DNA from: Scomber scombrus
Taxonomy: Eukaryota; Chordata; Actinopteri; Scombriformes; Scombridae
NCBI RefSeq assembly: GCF_963691925.1
Contig: NC_084989.1
Span: forward strand, 22,575,997 to 22,639,996
DNA length: 64,000 nucleotides
Direction: 5' to 3'
The position numbers and the translations under genes are program-made. The first letter of the stretch is position 1; every line of letters starts with the position of its first letter. Positions 35,078 to 47,134 of this stretch are shown one piece after another. Below the pieces are notes generated by a model. The model was not told the origin of the DNA. It made no database searches and was given only the letters and a program-made list of their open reading frames with translations.

Positions 35078-35628
35078 TTAACCCTCCTGTTGTCCTTAGG
35101 TCAAGGAAGGACAGGAGGAAGGGAGGAGGAAGGGAGTAAAGAAGGAAGGAAGGAAAGGAGTAAGGAGGGAAGGAAAGGAAAGGAATAGGAGGGAGGGAGG
35201 GAGGGAGGAGAAGGAGATGGAAGGAAGGAAGGAAGGAAGGAAGGAAGGAAGGAAGGAAGGAAGAAGAAGGAAGGAAAGAAAAGGAGTAAGGAGGGAGGAA
35301 CGAAGGAAAGGAGGAAAAGAGGAAGGAAGTAAGGAGAGAAGGAAGGAAGGAGGGAAGGAAGGAAAGGAGTAAGGAGGGAGGGAGGAAGGAAAAGAGGAAG
35401 GAAGGAAGGACAGAAGGAAGAAAGGAAGGAGAGGAAGGAGGGAGGGAGGGAAGAAGGAAGGAAGGAAGGAAGGAAGGAAAGGAGGGAGGGAGGAAGGAAG
35501 GAAGGCAGGAAGAAGGAAGGAAGGAAGGAAGGAAGGAAGGAAAGGAGTAAGGAGGGAAGGAGGAAGGAAAAGAGGAAGGAAGGAAGGAAGGAAGGAAGGA
35601 GGGGAGGGAGGGAAGAAGGAAGGAAGGC
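35078..35628 (+). mobile_element. TTAA/GGAA-array element, copy H (right end missing)
   Basis: The left end TTAACCCTCCTGTTGTCCTT continues to AGGTCAAGGAAGG. The array carries frequent GGAGTAAGGAGGG units. It ends abruptly in host sequence (GGAAGGCACTTTATC) with no CAGTCAAAACAG end or ERE palindrome. Confidence 0.82.
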
Positions 35629-35836
35629 ACTTTATCACACAGCCTCAGCCTCAGACCTTGCTTTATTTAGTATTTAATTATTTAGTATATTGTTCTTAAT
35701 ATTCTTATTCTTATCTAATTTGTATTTATACAGATTTTACCTTTTTACATTCCTGTTTATGTTGTGTGTGTATTAAACTGCTGGACCCTAAATTTCCCCT
35801 AGGCGATCAATAAAGTTTACATCCATCATCCACCTG

Positions 35837-35853
35837 TATATATATATTGTACA

Positions 35854-35947
<94 letters not shown>

Positions 35948-35951
35948 ATAT
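35837..35951 (+). repeat. (TA)n microsatellite
   Basis: More than 45 TA units with one interruption near the start (TTGTACAG). Confidence 0.96.
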
Positions 35952-35984
35952 TTTATGGAAGACGATTACTGCCAAAAAAATTTA

Positions 35985-36380
35985 AAAAAGGAGAGAAAAG
36001 TTAGGAATGACAAAAATAAAAATACTTGTGGTCAGATTAGGAGTTATAAAATGTCCTCTAAATTAAAATAATAAAATATTATATATTAATATATATATTA
36101 AGTTAAAGATATATCAAAACATTCTCCATTTAATTGATTTATAAATTATGAAATAATTTAAAGGAAAGAAATAGTCAAAATAACAAAAACGTGAACCATT
36201 AGGAATGACAAAAATAAAAATACTTGTGGTCAGATTTAGAAGGATAATAAGTTATAAAAAGTCTCTAAATTAAAATAAGTAAAATATTATATAAATAAAG
36301 GATATATCAAAACATTTTCTTTTAATTGAATTATTAAATCCACATTTTATTTAAAGAAATAGTCAAAATAATAAAGTATA
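35985..36380. repeat. AT-rich dispersed repeat, copies 2 and 3 in tandem
   Basis: Two copies about 210 bp apart share AGGAATGACAAAAATAAAAA and TACTTGTGGTCAGATT. Both relate to 34755-34990. Confidence 0.7.
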
Positions 36381-37081
36381 TCTGAATTTATAACAAAAAA
36401 AATCATCATTATCTTTTAAGCATTTATATATAAACTATAAGCAATTATATTCAGTGTTGACAACATTAACAGATAATAAAAAATGAGCTTCGAGAAACTT
36501 ATTATAAAATTCTCTCTTGGTCCAAATTTGCAAAAAACAATTGAACTCATGAACAAAACCACAAAACATGGCTTCTTTGTATCCTTTTATTTTATCCCTG
36601 GGTTGAAAAGTGCTTCAGTCACTTCGCTCCGCTGCCAGCTAACGTTACGGAGAAAGGACAGTGCACAGTAAACAAGCTATTATACATGATCCTAGATTAT
36701 GCCAGAGGAGTAATCCTGTGGCAAACCGCACTGAATCTCACAAAACTGTACGGCCCAAATCCGCAGCTTAACTTTTCCACAACGCTGTGATGAAGTTGAC
36801 CTCTGCGGCTGTGTTTTGTTTTTACGACCTCATTGGCCAATTTCTGTCGGTGTCGGGGGCCAAAGCGCTGGCAGGCGGCGGGTGCCAGGAAGCTCTCTCT
36901 CTCCTCTCTCCATCTCTCTCTCTCTCCATCTCTCGGCTCTTCTCTTTCTGCAATTCTATTCCAGCACTCCAGACTTTTTGTTTTTTTTTAATGCACTTTC
37001 TAGAGACTTTTAACTGCCATCATAATATAAACTGTATTTGTTTATAAAATGAAAAAAATTGTTTTCAACATTTTGGGAAGG
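36381..37081. other. Unassigned intronic sequence before the gap
   Basis: AT-rich to 36.5 kb, then more GC-balanced with CT-rich stretches (36896-36945). No exon recognised. Confidence 0.5.
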
Positions 37082-37281
37082 NNNNNNNNNNNNNNNNNNN
37101 NNNNNNNNNNNNNNNNNNNNNNNNNNNNNNNNNNNNNNNNNNNNNNNNNNNNNNNNNNNNNNNNNNNNNNNNNNNNNNNNNNNNNNNNNNNNNNNNNNNN
37201 NNNNNNNNNNNNNNNNNNNNNNNNNNNNNNNNNNNNNNNNNNNNNNNNNNNNNNNNNNNNNNNNNNNNNNNNNNNNNNNNN
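37082..37281. other. Assembly gap (200 N)
   Basis: Exactly 200 N, probably a placeholder of unknown true length. It is immediately followed by a 53-bp minisatellite, so it may hide more of that repeat. It also lies in the interval where plxdc2 exon 3 is expected. Confidence 0.95.
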
Positions 37282-37672
37282 GCTTTCGGTAGACGCTACA
37301 GTTTACAAATGCCCCCTAAACTTCTCACATGCAGGCTATTGGTAGATGCTGCAATTTACAGATTACCAGTAAATGCCTCACATGCAGGCTATCAATAGAT
37401 GTTTCAATTTACAGATGACCCCTAAACGCCTCACATGCAGGCTTTCGGTAGACGCTACAGTTTACAGATGCCCCCTAAATGCCTCACATGCAGGATATCA
37501 ATAGATGTTTCAATTTACAGATGACCCCTTAATGCCTCACATGCAGGCTTTCGGTAGACGCTACAGTTTACAGATGCCCCCTAAACGCCTCACATGCAGG
37601 ATATCAATAGATGTTTCAATTTACAGATGCCCCCTAAACGCCTCACATGCAGGTTATCTGTAGGTAACTTGC
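37282..37672 (+). repeat. 53-bp minisatellite with alternating monomers
   Basis: CTCACATGCAGG occurs at 37324, 37377, 37430, 37483, 37536, 37589 and 37642, exactly 53 bp apart. Two monomer types tend to alternate: one with CTTTCGGTAGACGCTACAG, the other with ATATCAATAGATGTTTCAA, giving a 106-bp dimer. The left end is cut by the N gap. Confidence 0.93.
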
Positions 37673-38933
37673 AGCTTGGCGGCAGCACACAGAGAAGCTT
37701 CTAGTCGACACTCAGTTTCTGCAACACGCAACTCAGATTTTATCTACCTGAGCTATTCGCCCATGTAAAGTAGAGCCTATATGTGGGAAACACTGAGCTA
37801 TAGGTGCCTCTACTTATCAAACAGAATAAACAAACAAAACCAAAAGAGAGAGTATCACTTTTTATGATATTATTGTGCTCGTACTTCTATATAAAAAACA
37901 TGCTGATTTTCAAACACTGAATATCAGAGGAGGAAGAAATGCTGCAAGCTTTAATTGCATCCTGATGAGGAGCTTTTATTCTCACCTCCCAAGCTTCAGA
38001 CTAACTGAAATGATTCATATGCAAACAGACAACTCAGTGTAATAAAACGCCAAAAAAACAACCCCCCTGAAAAAAACGGTGAATCAGTCTTAACATTACG
38101 ATCTAACAGCTTTGCAACTGGATAAATATTCATGTGTGGAAAGACAAGAACGTGGGAATGTTTAGACAGAGTGGAAATATTGGAGAGAATAAAGTAAACG
38201 AGCGGTGTGAGCTGAATCCAGGCGAATGATTTATAATTTACGCCTACCTCGGGGTCAGCGGTAGTCGTGCTGCAGATCTCATGAATAGGATTTGAAAAGT
38301 GTGTGATGGGTTCAGACAGAGTGTGTGTGTGTGTACGGCTCTCCTTTAAAAGTGATGCTAGAGGTACACAGGGAGCGCCGCACTACACAGTCTACTCACA
38401 AACTTTGCTGTCTTTGTTCATTCAGACAGACGGACTGGGAGACGGCACGCTGGCTGACACACTGAGACAAACTCTACAGGCCCTGAATGCAACAATGAAG
38501 GCGGATTCTCAGTCCGCAGGTTAAAAATTGAAGCAGACTGGACACAGACTGAAGTTTAAATAACTGCAGGGTCATCTGAGGAGCAGCTGCTGGAGAAGGT
38601 GCAGTAGGGGGAGTCACACTTTTTTACTTTACTTTGAATTCCTCATAAACCATATACTGAAGAGATTCCCTTTTAATGGGTAATAGAAGCCTAAAGTGTA
38701 AGAATTGTGTTTAAAATATGTGACAACCGTCCCCATCGTGAGGTTGGTAGTCACACACTATGAGGTTGGTAGTCCCTGATGTTGTTTTAATACAATAAAA
38801 CAACCTATTTCCTGCACCAAGAGAACATAAATAGGTAAAATCATTCCTATAAGTGCTTTTAAAAAAATCCTTATATAACAATATTGTGCAGTTTAACCTC
38901 TCTGACTGCTCTGAGCTTCACATCTGGTGGAGT
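37673..38933. other. Unassigned intronic sequence
   Basis: No recognised exon or repeat, apart from a short (GT)n at 38320-38335. A 73-codon plus-strand frame at 38303-38524 has no recognisable motif. Confidence 0.5.
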
Positions 38934-39236
38934 CTCTTTCCTTCCTTCCTTCTTTCCTTCCTCCATCCGTCCTTCCTTTCTTTCCTCCCTCCCTCCTTCT
39001 CTCTTTCTTTCCTCCCCCCTACATTTCTCCCTTCCTTCTTTCCTCTGTCCTTCTTTCCTTCCTTCCTCTCTTCCTGTTTTCCTTTCTCCCTCCCTCCCTC
39101 CTACCTTCCTTCCTTCCTTCCTTCTTTCCTCCGTCCTTCCTTCCTTCCTTTTCTTCCTCCCTTCCTTGTTTCCTTTCCTCCCTTCCTTCCTTCCTCCCTC
39201 CCTTCCTTCTTTCCTTCCCTCCTTCCTTCCTCCCTC
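38934..39236 (-). repeat. TTCC-type pyrimidine array without ends
   Basis: A 300-bp array carrying the signature CTCTGTCCTTCTTTCC (39043-39058), with CTCTCTTTCTTTCCTCC before it and TTTTCCTTTCTCCCTCCC after it, in the same order as in bounded elements. It is therefore probably a relic of the TTAA/GGAA-array family. Confidence 0.75.
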
Positions 39237-39344
39237 ACAGTCTCATGTTTGTCTTCCTGATAAAATTCCTGGACTAGATATATCACAACATATATGCCAA
39301 TATGTGACAAGCAACCCAGAAGAGAATATGACAACCATCCCAAA

Positions 39345-39560
39345 CTATTTAAGGTACTTTTATTTGTCACACATACAGTTGCACAGTGAAATCCAGTCTC
39401 TGCCTTTAACCCATCCTCAATCCTAGGAGCAGTGACAGGAGAATTAACCTAACATACATAATCTTTTGACAATAGGAGGAAACCTATGCAAGCACAGTGA
39501 GAACATGCAAACTCCACACAGAAAGGCCCACAGCCAGGTATCAGACCCAAGACTTAAGGC
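39345..39560. repeat. Teleost dispersed repeat fragment
   Basis: Contains TTTGTCACACATACAGTTGC, CTTTAACCCATCC and GAACATGCAAACTCCACACA, which I recognise from common fish repeats. Family not assigned. Confidence 0.45.
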
Positions 39561-39562
39561 TT

Positions 39563-39900
39563 AGGGCAATAAATCAATCTTATATCGATATCGTGATATT
39601 TTATAGATATCATCTTAGATTTTGAATATCGTAATATGGTGATATGGAATAAGTGTCTTTTCCTGCTTTTTTAAAGGCTGCGTTACAGTATAAATGGAAT
39701 TTTTCTGAGCTGAACAGATTCGTCATTATATCCACATTACTGATGATGACTTATCAAAAATCTCATTGTGTAAATATTTTGTGAAAGCACCGATAGTCAT
39801 CCCTACAATATTGTCAAAATATCGACATCGAGGTATTTGGTCATAAATATCGTGATATTGGATTCTGCCCATATCGTAGTTAAACTATCGCTCTCTCTTC
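39563..39900. repeat. ATATCGATATCG-type dispersed repeat
   Basis: Starts with GGGCAATAAATCAATCTTAT then ATCGATATCGTGATATT and ends with ATCGTGATATTGG...CCCATATCGTAG. This family is widespread in fish genomes; its class is not assigned. Confidence 0.5.
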
Positions 39901-40497
39901 TATACTTTTTAATAACAATAATAATAACAATAATAGTTTTATTATAAACTCATTGTGTAGAAGCCTAGAAGAGAAACATTTACGAGCTGGATACATTTTC
40001 CTCTCAAGTCATCTGAATGTCAAGTGGTTTATTCCAGAAATGACCCTTTAAAATTAACATCTCACCCAAATTCTGACCCCTTTTTTTCTCCCTCTAGGGA
40101 CCGACATCTAAACATCCCTCTCTCTCCAAACACATTATCCTCAAGGAATCTTTTAACAAACATGACAAACTGAGACAAAACAAACAAAGGAAGGAAAAAA
40201 AACAACTCATTTGCATTTGCTGCAGGTTTTAAATATGGATAGATGTCGGTAAAAGTAAGAAAAAACAACAAAAGCAGCTGTGGGAATCAAATGAAGTAAT
40301 GAAAATGAGCCGGCCCCTGCTGTCTCGCTGTGTGAATTCTCTCCCTTAAGAAATACACAAATAAAAAAAAAAGTAAATGTAGTGAAGCGTGTAAGCCTTA
40401 AAGAGCTTCCCGAGCAGCCACAGACATCCAATAACTGCCTTCTGCCTGTAAACCACACCCTTATTACAACATATCAAAACAAGCTCAAACAAACAAA

Positions 40498-40600
40498 CAC
40501 CACCACTATTACCACTATTACCACCGCTACTACCACTATTACCACTATTACCACTATTACCACTATTACCACTATTACCACCAGCAGCACCAGCAGCAGC
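40498..40600 (+). repeat. 9-bp (ACCACTATT)n minisatellite
   Basis: About nine units of ACCACTATT with one variant (ACCGCTACT), followed by a few CAG/CAGCAC triplets. Confidence 0.93.
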
Positions 40601-40704
40601 AGCGGCGGGATGGATGGACCCAAATAAACTAAACTAAACGAGTTAATCAGGATTTCATTTTGTCCTCATAGAGAGAAGTCACGTCTATAATAATTCATAA
40701 TTTG

Positions 40705-40707
<3 letters not shown>

Positions 40708-40754
<47 letters not shown>
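40708..40754 (+). repeat. (TG)n microsatellite
   Basis: About 23 uninterrupted TG units. Confidence 0.96.
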
Positions 40755-40756
<2 letters not shown>

Positions 40757-40900
40757 GTTCTTGTTTCTGTTCTGCAGACTCCTATGAAGAAAACGAAGGC
40801 TTTAATCGGAGAGGCAGGAGCAACATTTGTTAAACGCTGTGAGTATTTTAGACAGAAGCTGAACTGAGCGGCTGCATAAAGGAGCAAGTAGAAGATAAAT

Positions 40901-41447
40901 AAGGAAAGGAGGGAGGAAGGAAGGGAGGAAGGAGGGAGGAAAGGAGGGAGGAAAGGAGGGAAGGAAAGAAGGAAGGGAGGAAGGAAGGAAGGAAGGAAGA
41001 GAGGAAAGGAGAAAGGAATGGAGGAAGAAGGAAGGAAAGGAGGGAGGGGGGAAGGAAGAAGGAAGGAAAGGAGGGAGGAAGGAAGGAGGAAGGAAAGGAG
41101 GGAGGAAGGAAGGAGGGTAGGAAAGAAGGAAGGGAGGAAGGAAAGGAAGGAAGGAAGGAAGGATGGAGGAAAGAAGGAAGGTAGGAGGGAGGGAGGAAAG
41201 AAGGAAGGAGGGAGGGAGGGAGAAAGGAAAAGAGGAAGAGAGGAAGGAAGGAAAGAAGGACAGAGGAAAGAAGGAAGGGAGGAAAGAGAGAGGAAGGAAA
41301 GAAAGAGAGAAGGAGGGAGGGAGGAAAGGAAGGAAGGAAGGAAGGAAGGAAGGAAGGAAGGAAGGAAGGAAGGAAGGAAGGAGGGAAGGAAGGAAGGAGG
41401 GAAGGAAGGAAGGAAGGAGGGAAGGAAAGAAGGAGGGATGGAGGAAG
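40901..41447 (+). repeat. Polypurine array without ends
   Basis: A 547-bp purine array holding GGAAAGAAGGACAGAG (41250-41265), preceded by GAAAGGAAAAGAGGAAGAG and followed by GAAAGAAAGAGAGAAGG. This is the same order as in copy I. It has probably lost both TTAA ends. Confidence 0.78.
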
Positions 41448-41978
41448 TTTTTTAACTGGAAATCATGCAAATATATTCCAGTAGAGCCCTAAAATATAAA
41501 TATAGAGCTGGAAATGTGCATGATACATCCACTTTAAGTGTAAGGATGGATGAACCCCGCAAACACCAATACACTGTGTTTGCTTTTATTGGTAATCTGA
41601 CATCTCTGACATCGGTTAAATCGTGAACGCAGTGCTGTACTGGAGTGCAGATATATGAGCGAGCCGGCGTGAAACTGTACGAGTTCAATCCAGAGGGAAA
41701 CATGAGGAGAAATATGTCTCTCCTGGCTTCTTTCTGTGGTGTTGTAATACGATACCGGAGCAGGTCTGGAGCAGTTCTGGAAACCCAAGTGGCTGCCACA
41801 TGTCGTCCGTGTGTATTTGTGTAGTTTGTTTATTCTCCTCGTAAAGACGGGGACTTAAAACGGAGCCTCCTGACAGCTGTAAACAGCCTCTAAAAAGGAA
41901 CGTTTCTCAGACTGGAGGTCGGGACCTTTCATTGGTATGCAGGTGATGCTTCAGATGGAGGCTGAAAATAGCACTTTG

Positions 41979-42889
41979 TTAACCCCTCCTGTTGTCCTCG
42001 AGTCAAGGAAGGAAGGGAGGGAGGAAGAAGGGAAGAAAGGAGGGAGGGATGGAAGGAGAAAGAAGGAAGGAAAGGAGGGAGGAAGGAAGGGAAGAAAGGA
42101 AAGAAGGAAGGGAGGAAGAACAGGAAGGAAGGAAGGACGGAGGAAAGAAGGAAGGAAGGAAGGTAGGAGGGAGGGAGGAAGAAGGAAGGAAAGGAGGGAG
42201 GAAGGGAGGAAGAAGGAAGTAAAGGAGGAAGGAAGGGAGGAAGGAAAGGAAGGGAGGAAGAAGGAAGGAAAGGAGGAAGGAAGGGAGGAAGAATGAAGGA
42301 AAGGAGGGAGGAGGAAGGAAGAAGGAAAGGAGGAAGGAAGGGAGGAAGAAGGAAAGAAGGAAGGGAGGAAGAAAAGGAAAGAAGGAAGGACGGAGGAACG
42401 AAGGAAGGAAGGAAGGAAAGAGAGAGGAAGGAAAGAAGGAAGGTAGGAGGGAGGGAGGGACAAAGGAAAAGAGGAAGAGAGGAAGGAAGGAAAGAAGGAC
42501 AGAGGAAAGAAGGAAAGGAGAAATGTAGGGGGGAGGAAAGAAAGAGAGAAGGAGGGAGGGAGGAAAGGAAGGAAGGAAGGAAGGGAGGAAAGAGAGAGGA
42601 AGGAAAGAAAGAGAGAAGGAAGGGGGAGGAAGGACAGACCAAAGGAAGGAAGGAAGGAAGGAAGGAAGGAAGGAAGGAAGGAGGGAAGGAAGGAAAGAAA
42701 GAGAGAAGGAGGGAGGGAGGAAGGACAGACGGAAGGAAGGAAGGGAGGAAAGAAGGAAGGAGGGAAGGAGGGAAAGAAAGAGAGAAGGAGGGAGGGAGGA
42801 AGGACAGATGGAAGGAAGGAAGGGAGGAAAGAAGAAATAGTCAAAACAGACGGGGTCAATATGACCCGGGAGGACGACACAAAGGTTAA
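41979..42889 (+). mobile_element. TTAA/GGAA-array element, copy I (longest)
   Basis: Complete, 911 bp. The left end is TTAACCCCTCCTGTTGTCCT. The array shows the signature GGAAAGAAGGACAGAG at 42489-42504. Near the right end are three GGAAAGAAAGAGAGAAGG blocks, two of which continue into AGGGAGGGAGGAAGGACAGA. The right end has GGTCA-ATA-TGACC (42854-42866), GGACGACACAAAGG and TTAA (42886-42889). Confidence 0.88.
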
Positions 42890-43268
42890 AAGAGTGTAGG
42901 GACTCGCTCGGACATTCCAGGATTGACTGATGAGTCGGGCGGTGAGCTTGTTAAAGGAGGAGCGGTAAATTACATGCTACCTAAATGCTTTACTGCTACT
43001 GCAGAGTGATTTATACGGTTTACACCTGCATCTGTCCTCGCCTGTAGATGCTCCGGGGGCCATTTCACCAAAATTTGCGACTTGCAGCATGAGATAATTT
43101 CCTCTTGCATTAATTTTGACACGTCTACCTAATCAAAGATACATCATACTTACGATATGGGACACGAAATGATCTGCAATCTCTGAGAGACAAACATTTG
43201 TGAAACGGGATCTTATAACTCACTTTGATTGGCTGGGAAGATGGTAGGAAGCAGATTCAGACTCTTGT
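42890..43268. other. Unassigned spacer between elements I and J
   Basis: Single-copy-looking sequence without recognised exon. Confidence 0.5.
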
Positions 43269-43917
43269 TCAACCTTTGTGTCGTCCTCCCGGGTCAAATT
43301 GATCCCGCCTGTTTTGACTGTTCCTTCTTTCTTCCCTTCCTTCCTTCCGTCTGCCCTCCCTCCCTCCTTCTCTCTTTCTTTCCTTCCTCTCTCCTTCCTC
43401 CCTTCCTTCTTTCCTTCCTCCTTCCCTCCTTCTCTCTTTCTTTCCTCTGTCCTTCTTTCCTCCCTTCCTCTTTCCTTCTTTCCTCCCTCCCTCCTACCTT
43501 CCTTATTTCCTCCGTCCTTCCTCCCTTCCTTCTTTTCTTTCCTGCCTTCCTTCCTCCCTCCTTTCCTTCCTTCCTTCCCTCCTTTCTTCCTCCCTTCCTT
43601 CCTTCTTCCTCCCTTCCTTCCTTCCATCTGTCCTTCTTCCCTCCCTCCCTCCTTCTCTCTTTCCTCCATTCCTTCTTTCCTTCCTTCTTTCCTTCCTTCT
43701 TTCCCTCCTTTCTTTCCTTCCTTCCTCCCTACCTTCCCTCCTTCCTTCCTCCCTCCTTTCTTTCCTTCCTTCCTCCCTCCTTTCCTTCTTCTTCCTCCCT
43801 CCTTCTTTCCTCCCTCCTTTCCTTTCTTCCTTCCTTCCTTCCTTCCTTCCTCCCTCCCTCCTTTCCTTCCTTCTTCCTCCCTTCCTTCCTTCACTCGAGA
43901 ACAACAGGAGGACTTAA
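43269..43917 (-). mobile_element. TTAA/GGAA-array element, copy J (reverse)
   Basis: The left boundary is TCAA instead of TTAA. The inverted repeat is damaged (GGTCA-AAT-TGATC). The signature CTCTGTCCTTCTTTCC is at 43445-43460. The right end is TTCACTCGAGAACAACAGG, with TTAA at 43914-43917. Confidence 0.85.
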
Positions 43918-45039
43918 ATAGACCCTACAAACTAAAAAGCAGAACCATGACCATCAGTAAGTAGCAAAGAAAGAAAATGCTTAACTTCTATAAAACTCAA
44001 ACTCAAACTCTAAACCAATAAACAATAACTAAACTTACTTTAACCAAAAAGTTAGGACAACCTGTTGGTCTAATTTTCATTTTAAACTGTTGAAACATCA
44101 TCAAACAGCTGATAGGTTGAAGTGAAAAATCATTAAAAACATCACACAGATGTTAATGCTGCTAATACAAGAGTGTAATACGTGGTTGAATCCAGAAAAG
44201 AAAAAAACACATTTTAGCAATAAATCACCACCTTTTATATAAGCTTCTATCCACACTTATGAAATCAGACATACTAAAAAAGCAGGAATGATGATTTAAT
44301 TACATAACAAGTTAACAGCTGGATGTTATGAGAGCGTTTCAACGTCACGAGCCAAGAAACGGTTAAAGGAACAGCTCTGAACTGACTCTTTGAACTATAA
44401 CAAAACAACGAAAACATGACCGCTAGCTGCCGTGAGCCATTACTGACAGCATGTCTAGACTAGCATGAACTTTGTGTTGCCGAATAAAAGAAACGAGTGA
44501 TGAGTCTTGACTTGAATTGGGTGATACTGACTCGTTTGTTCCAGCTTTCGCCTTGTTCTATCTCACATTGACCCTAAAGACACCTTCGACTTCGGAGCTG
44601 TTTAAACTGGGTTAATGATCCGGAGAGGCGATACAGTGACTCACAATCACTCAGGGGCGTCAGACAGTCTGCTGTTATAAGGCCCGCTGTTATAAACCTG
44701 CATGTTGAGGTGAGATGAGTCTATTGTTGGAAAGTTGTGTTATGGCAGCAGTTAAACCCAAACACAGACTGACCTCAAAGCAACGACAATGACGGAGATG
44801 GAGAGATTTCTTCTATTGTATACAGTGGAAACTCATTTTATGGCAAATAAAACAAATTGATCCAATCTCTCACTGTAAAGTCCGCCCTAAAACAACTTCA
44901 CACTGTTCAAGAACTGCTATTTATGATTGAATCTCTGTATATATTAGTGTGTTAAATGGCCAAACATACATTGTGTGAGTTTATAGAGATAAAATACACT
45001 AATATGAGAGTTAAATGAGAGGACTGACACCACTCTCAT
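43918..45039. other. Unassigned intronic sequence
   Basis: 1.1 kb of AT-rich sequence with no exon, RNA or repeat family recognised. Confidence 0.5.
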
Positions 45040-45480
45040 GTCTGTACAGTAGATATGAAGCTCAAGCAAGAAGCCAGTTAGCTTAGCTTAGCATAATGAC
45101 TGGAAACAGTAGGAAACAGCTAGCTTGGCTCTGTGCAAAGGTAAAAAACAAATCCACCTACATAATGAGTTAATTAGTGATGAAGTGGCATCTTGAGACT
45201 GAAACAAATACAGAAGTACTTTAAAGTGCAATGCCGCCAACAGCCACTAGATGCTGGCTCCAAATCTGGCTCCAAAATCTCAAAAAAAGCATCAACTTGT
45301 CTCTACAAATACAAAGTCAAACCGCTAAATTCAGGCCCTTTAATGATGGTGCTGGCCTTCACATGTTAATAAGACTTGAAGCTTTTTAGTAGGTTTGATG
45401 TCCACCATGTGGGCCAACTGTTGTCTCCTGTTTGAAGTATTTAAGCTAAGCTATGCTAACTGGCTCCTGGACACAGAGTG
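45040..45480. repeat. TTAGCTTAGCTTAGCA-family dispersed element
   Basis: The left has AGCCAGTTAGCTTAGCTTAG, the right has TAAGCTAAGCTATGCTAACT, forming an inverted pair, and 'GGAAACAGCTAGCTTGGCTC' lies inside. It resembles the fold-back element at 17527-18033 and is common in fish. Exact ends not determined. Confidence 0.6.
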
Positions 45481-46023
45481 GTATCCATCCTCTCATCAAA
45501 TTCTCTGCAATAAAGTGAATTTCCCGAAATGTCAAACTTCTTATGTTGGCTTTTTACATTACGCAAAAAAGCCTCTTTATCCTGGACTCACTATTTTTAC
45601 ATCCTCAGACTACAATCTACCTTTAGAGAAGCAGAAACCACTTCATCAGCAGACTAACAGCACAAAACAGCCTGAAGACAACCTGTATTTTTAAAAGCTG
45701 AAATTCTTCACTTTTTTCTGAGCAGGAAATTCGGGTCGCAAATCACGAACTGAAGTAGACAAAACAGGGTGATGGAAAGGAGGTGTGCCTAAAAGCGTAA
45801 ATTACGACAGAAAATAACTCTTGGAATGTGTTGACCATCTCAGATTAATGATATATGACTCTGTAAAAAACAAGGAAGAGTAGATTTTTTGGGGTGTTTT
45901 CTCCTCAGTTGAAGCTCCTTCAGTGCTGCAGAGGAGACGGTGATGGTCTTTAAATCCAGTCAGCTCGGTGCTGGCAGGAGGATTTCTGTTTCCTGCTCTC
46001 TGAATATGAAGGTTTTTCTCATG
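45481..46023. other. Unassigned intronic sequence
   Basis: Nothing recognised. Confidence 0.5.
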
Positions 46024-46428
46024 TTAACCTTCGTGTCGTCCTCCTGGGTCAAATTGACCCCGTCTGTTTTGACTGTTCCTTCTTTCCTCCCTTCCTTCCT
46101 TCCTTCCGTCTGTCCTTCCTCCTTCTTTCCTTCACTCCCTCCTTCTCCCTTTCTTTCCTCCCCCCTACCTTCTTTCCTCTGTCCTTCTTTCCTTCCTTCC
46201 TCTTTTCCTTTCTCCCTCCCTCCCTCTTTCATTCTTTCCTCTCTCCCTCCATCCTTCCTTCCTTTCCTGCCTCCCTTCCTTCTTTCATTTCCTCCCTTCC
46301 TTCCTCCCTCCTTTCCTTCCTTCTTCCTCCCTCCCTCCCTCCTTTCCTTCCTTCTTCCTCCTTTCCTTCCTTCTTCTTCCCTTCCTTCCTCCCTTCATTC
46401 CTTGACTCGAGGCCAACAGGAGGGTTAA
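46024..46428 (-). mobile_element. TTAA/GGAA-array element, copy K (shortest complete)
   Basis: 405 bp with TTAA on both sides. The left end is TTAACCTTCGTGTCGTCCTC, with GGTCA-AAT-TGACC at 46047-46059. The signature CTCTGTCCTTCTTTCC is at 46177-46192. The right end is TTGACTCGAGGCCAACAGG. Its short, orderly array makes it the best approximation of a founder copy. Confidence 0.9.
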
Positions 46429-46976
46429 TAAAGTGTTGGTGGCAGGTGAGGGTTTGCATGTGTGTATATGTGTGTGAGGGTTATTATAGTTAATGAAAAC
46501 TAAGACTAAAACTTAAACTAGCAGTGAAAAACGAATTACGATGCAAAATGAACTACAATATGTGGGTTGTGCAATACGTCATATGTGCAATATACTCTGT
46601 GGAGGTTCATGCAATGTGTGATCTGTGCAATTATGTGCAATATGTGGATGTTCTATGTGTTGTTTTTTATGTTATATTTATGTATCAGCTTGAGTCCAAG
46701 GTACATTTATTTCAGTTAGACTTCTTGAGATAAGTAAGATTCAGTAGGTGGCAGCTTAATACTCAAGAAGAAGACGTGCAAGTGTCATTTTTCTACAAAA
46801 AAGAAGAAGAAGAAGAAGTTCCAGGCAGATAACGTCACGCCCCAATATGGGAATATTTAGATTACGACCCCGCAGTAGATAAAAGTAAAAGTGTGTTAAT
46901 GAAGAGTGATGGGAACATTTGTGGGATTCGGCTAAAAGGGAAAAATCGCACTAATGTGAAAGTCCACCTTCGAAGC

Positions 46977-46979
<3 letters not shown>
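46429..46979. other. Unassigned intronic sequence with short (AAG)n
   Basis: Holds an AAG run at 46801-46818 and otherwise nothing recognised. Confidence 0.5.
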
Positions 46980-47017
<38 letters not shown>

Positions 47018-47040
47018 ATGTGTATGTGTGTGTGTGTGTG

Positions 47041-47110
<70 letters not shown>

Positions 47111-47134
47111 TGTGTGTGTGTGTGTGTGTGTGTG
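46980..47134 (+). repeat. (TG)n microsatellite, compound
   Basis: About 155 bp of TG repeats with TA and TC interruptions. The opposite-strand THTH and CVCV frames are artefacts. Confidence 0.96.

Noticed and set aside
37049..37345. ORFs spanning the N gap.
   Set aside because: Created by translating unknown bases.
37282..37672. Evenly spaced 53-bp repeats considered as a CRISPR-like array.
   Set aside because: The whole unit repeats without variable spacers, and this is vertebrate DNA; it is a minisatellite.
38222..38290. Candidate for the missing plxdc2 exon (CCTACCTCGGGG could be a donor on the minus strand).
   Set aside because: The minus-strand translation does not resemble the expected PLXDC2 segment.
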